Origin: Clostridiaceae bacterium OM02-2AC
GTDB lineage: Bacteria; Bacillota_I; Bacilli_A; Erysipelotrichales; Erysipelotrichaceae
Length of the DNA stretch: 33,054 nt
Direction: 5' to 3'
Assembly: GCA_003481775.1 (NCBI GenBank)
Contig: QULU01000026.1
Span: 1-33,054 of the forward strand
Shown: positions 30,627 through 33,054 of the stretch, piece by piece
Position numbering within the stretch: the stretch's first letter is position 1
How the letters are laid out: each line of letters begins with the position of its first letter
Notes under the pieces: generated by a model
Database searches by the model: none
What the model was told of the DNA's origin: nothing
The model's input: the letters and a program-made list of their open reading frames with translations, nothing else
Translations under genes and position numbers: made by a program

Positions 30627-30875
30627 ATGGGAAATATCTGTTATATCTGTGATAAAGCAGACACAGGAAGGGAATCTGATGTATTTCTTACCGAGGATAT
30701 CTTAAAGAATATGTACAAAAGACGATCAGAAAAGCTCTATGAGGATACCATAGATTTCCTGTTGGATTCGTATCGCTTTGTCGTATGGAAAACAAATCGC
30801 AGGGATCTGTTGAAAAAAGAACGGCGGTTGGGGAATTTCTTTAACGGAAGAATTAGGATTGAAAGCTATGAATAA
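30627..30875 (+). CDS. unknown 82-aa protein within the ara operon
   Basis: ATG 30627 is two bases after the araB stop and follows GGAGGA, so it is probably translated. The basic product starts MGNICYICDKADTGRESDVF with one CxxC pair, has a Tyr/Arg-rich middle (YKRRSEKLYEDTIDFLLDSY) and a Lys/Arg-rich end. No family recognised. It sits in the 260 bases between araB and araA, its stop 13 bases before araA. Confidence 0.6.
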   Translation: MGNICYICDKADTGRESDVFLTEDILKNMYKRRSEKLYEDTIDFLLDSYRFVVWKTNRRDLLKKERRLGNFFNGRIRIESYE

Positions 30876-30888
30876 GGAGGAGACGAAA

Positions 30889-32373
30889 ATGAAAAGCTTG
30901 CAGACATATACATTCTGGTTCGTGGTAGGAAGTCAGGACCTTTATGGAGAGGATGTTTTAAAAACAGTAGATGCACATACAAAGGAGATGGTCAACGAAT
31001 GGAACAAGGATGCCACCATTCCCTGTGAAATCGTATGGAAGAGTGTTGTGCGCAATCAGGAGGAAATCTATCAGACGTTGACCGCTGCCAATGAAGATGA
31101 TAGCTGCGCCGGTGTTATAACATGGATGCACACATTTTCACCGAGCAAAATGTGGATTCGCGGCTTTCAGGCGCTTCGCAAACCGCTGCTGCATTTGAAT
31201 ACCCAGTTTAACCGGGATATCCCGTGGAAGGATATCGACATGGATTTTATGAATTTGAACCAGTCGGCGCATGGAGATCGGGAGCATGGCTATATCATTG
31301 CCCGTATGCGTTTGCAGCAGAAGGTGATCAGTGGACACTGGCAGGATGAAACAATGCGGAATCGTATGAGTAAGTGGATGCGTGCCGCGGTTGGGGCGTA
31401 TGAGAGCAGTAACGTTAAGGTCATGCGTATTTCTGACAATATGCGAGATGTGGCAGTGACGGACGGAGATAAAGTGGAAGCGGCTATTGCATTCGGATGG
31501 TGTGTGGATCATTACGGCGTAGGAGATATCATCCGGTATGTGGAGGCTGTCAGTGAAGCGGAAATTGATGCACAGATGAAGGAGTACGAAAGTCTGTATG
31601 ATATGGATACGGATAAGATAGAGGCTGTGCGGTATCAGGCACGCGAGGAAATCGCTATCGAAAAATTCATGCAGGAGCATGGAGGCTACAATGCTTTCCA
31701 TACCAATTTTCAGGATTTGCAGCAGCTGCGTCAGCTACCGGGTCTTGCGGCACAGAATTTGATGCGCAAGGGGTATGGCTTTGCAGGTGAGGGGGATTGG
31801 AAGACAGCGGCATTATGTCGCATTATGAAAATGATGACGGCGGATAAATCGGGCGGCACTGCTTTCATGGAGGATTACACATATCACTTTGATCTGGACA
31901 ATGGTATGAACATGGGGGCACATATGCTGGAGGTGTGTCCAAGTGTTGCAGCGGAACGGCCAAAAATCAAGGTTGTTCCACTGGGAATCGGAGATCGCGA
32001 GGACCCTGCACGCCTGACCTTCAAGGCAAAGGAAGGACCGGCTGTTTTGGCAACAATTATCGATATGGGTGATCGCTTCCGTATGATTGTCAATGATGTT
32101 ATCTGTCAGAAACAGGAGCACGATATGCCGAAGCTGCCTGTGGCAGGGGTATTGTGGAAACCGCTGCCGAATCTGGAAACGAGTGCGGAGGCATGGATGT
32201 ATGCCGGAGGAGCGCACCACTCCGTCATCAGCTATGATCTGGATGCAGAGGTGTTACAGGATTTTGCGGAAATCATGAATATGGAGTTTATCCATATCGG
32301 TGCAGACACAACGATTCCCGCGCTACGAAAAGAGCTGACATGGAATGACCTGATTTGGAAGCTGAAGAAATAG
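30889..32373 (+). CDS. araA: L-arabinose isomerase
   Basis: ATG 30889 ([20 protein letters not shown]) with AAGGAGGAG (30874-30882); an earlier in-frame ATG at 30868 lacks spacing. The 494-aa length is normal for AraA, which interconverts L-arabinose and L-ribulose with Mn2+. Visible family motifs: [11 protein letters not shown] at the N-terminus, [15 protein letters not shown] [41 protein letters not shown], and the C-terminal [10 protein letters not shown], which hold the metal-binding Glu and His residues. Second sugar enzyme of the operon. Confidence 0.97.
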   Translation: MKSLQTYTFWFVVGSQDLYGEDVLKTVDAHTKEMVNEWNKDATIPCEIVWKSVVRNQEEIYQTLTAANEDDSCAGVITWMHTFSPSKMWIRGFQALRKPLLHLNTQFNRDIPWKDIDMDFMNLNQSAHGDREHGYIIARMRLQQKVISGHWQDETMRNRMSKWMRAAVGAYESSNVKVMRISDNMRDVAVTDGDKVEAAIAFGWCVDHYGVGDIIRYVEAVSEAEIDAQMKEYESLYDMDTDKIEAVRYQAREEIAIEKFMQEHGGYNAFHTNFQDLQQLRQLPGLAAQNLMRKGYGFAGEGDWKTAALCRIMKMMTADKSGGTAFMEDYTYHFDLDNGMNMGAHMLEVCPSVAAERPKIKVVPLGIGDREDPARLTFKAKEGPAVLATIIDMGDRFRMIVNDVICQKQEHDMPKLPVAGVLWKPLPNLETSAEAWMYAGGAHHSVISYDLDAEVLQDFAEIMNMEFIHIGADTTIPALRKELTWNDLIWKLKK

Positions 32374-32383
32374 GAGACAGAAT

Positions 32384-33054
32384 ATGCTGGAAGAACTGAA
32401 AAAGAGGGTACTGGAGGCAAATCTGCTGCTTCCCAAGCATGGACTGATTACCTTTACGTGGGGAAATGTATCGGGAATCGACCGTGAGCAGGGCATGATT
32501 GCGATCAAGCCAAGTGGTGTGGAGTATGATGACATGAGTGCTGAGGATATCGTTTTATGTGATTTGGAAGGAAATGTGGTGGAGGGAAAGCTAAAGCCGA
32601 GCAGTGATCTGATGACGCATCTTGCGTTTTATAAGAACTTCCCAGATATCGGAGGAGCCGTGCATACGCATTCCCGCTGGGCTACGGCATTTGCACAGGC
32701 AGGCAAAGCGATCCCTGCGCTGGGAACGACACAGGCGGATTATTTCTATGGAGATATCCCCTGTACAAGACAAATGAGTGAGGCGGAAATTCATGGGGAA
32801 TATGAGCTGGAAACCGGACATGTAATCGTGGAGACCTTCAAGCAGAAAAATATTGATCCCAACAGTATGCCGGGGGTGCTGGTACACAGTCATGGACCAT
32901 TCAGCTGGGGAAAGGATCCGTTTGAGGCAGTGCACAATGCCGTTGTGATGGAGGAGTGCGCCGCTATGGCATTTGTGAGTGTGATGCTGCAAAATGGAAG
33001 TGCACAGCCGATGCAGCAGGTATTGCTGGATAAGCACTTCAAGCGCAAGCATGG
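32384..33054 (+). CDS. araD: L-ribulose-5-phosphate 4-epimerase (3' end cut by window)
   Basis: ATG 32384 after TAGGAGAC, ten bases past the araA stop. The window ends after 223 codons; the family is about 231 aa, so only the last few residues are missing. Class II aldolase fold: [24 protein letters not shown] and the zinc ligands His94 and His96 (VHTHSRW) and His170 (VHSHGPF), matching His95, His97 and His171 of E. coli AraD. The enzyme converts L-ribulose-5-phosphate to D-xylulose-5-phosphate, completing the pathway after araB and araA. Confidence 0.97.
   Translation, partial: MLEELKKRVLEANLLLPKHGLITFTWGNVSGIDREQGMIAIKPSGVEYDDMSAEDIVLCDLEGNVVEGKLKPSSDLMTHLAFYKNFPDIGGAVHTHSRWATAFAQAGKAIPALGTTQADYFYGDIPCTRQMSEAEIHGEYELETGHVIVETFKQKNIDPNSMPGVLVHSHGPFSWGKDPFEAVHNAVVMEECAAMAFVSVMLQNGSAQPMQQVLLDKHFKRKH

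Overview
The window holds most of a Tn916-family integrative and conjugative element (ICE) integrated in a low-GC Firmicute (Bacillota) chromosome. The left end of the ICE lies before position 1; its right end lies just after the integrase, roughly at 23.85-23.95 kb. The chromosomal flank carries a divergently transcribed AraC-type regulator and an araB-araA-araD L-arabinose operon. Gene style and base composition fit a gut Erysipelotrichia/Clostridia-type host ([Clostridium] innocuum-like would fit), but the species cannot be fixed from this sequence.

Layout. 1-3039: sortase-anchored surface protein with VaFE/Cna-B repeats (5' end cut by the window). 3274-3999: two DUF961 (Tn916 ORF22/ORF23-type) genes. 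5033-7807: FtsK-type coupling protein and MobT relaxase, with a recognisable oriT between them. 7820-10235: small membrane proteins and two tandem ArdA antirestriction proteins. 10352-17315: mating channel (TcpE, VirB4-like ATPase, large VirB6-like membrane protein, lytic transglycosylase/NlpC-P60, TcpC). 17416-20928: accessory slot where Tn916 carries tet(M). 21208-23714: sigma-like factor, HTH protein, a structured non-coding region, xis and int.

The backbone is interrupted by AT-rich cargo. Two cassettes (about 4000-5006 and 8177-8965) each have their own promoter, encode membrane proteins (one with a small XRE regulator) and end in the same 34-nt terminator. The third block (17322-20928) has two small membrane-protein genes split by an erm(B) unit on the opposite strand. 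That unit is visibly derived from an Inc18 plasmid (pSM19035/pAMbeta1/pIP501 type): it carries a truncated omega repressor, omega heptad operators (6 and 8 contiguous copies) and two identical 289-bp direct repeats containing the 3' end of a type IA topoisomerase gene. The erm(B) leader peptide and attenuator are intact.

Beyond the ICE, 24.2-27.45 kb is a very AT-rich, same-strand four-gene cluster: an unknown 155-aa protein, a zinc-ribbon/repeat protein, an SPFH-like protein with three C-terminal zinc ribbons, and a two-pass membrane protein. It has its own promoter and structured leader. It recalls Bacillus ydjG/ydjI envelope-stress genes but is not the standard set, and is the best candidate here for a little-described system. 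A decayed ATPase fragment (27660-27767) lies between it and the ara locus, suggesting a hotspot of gene turnover.
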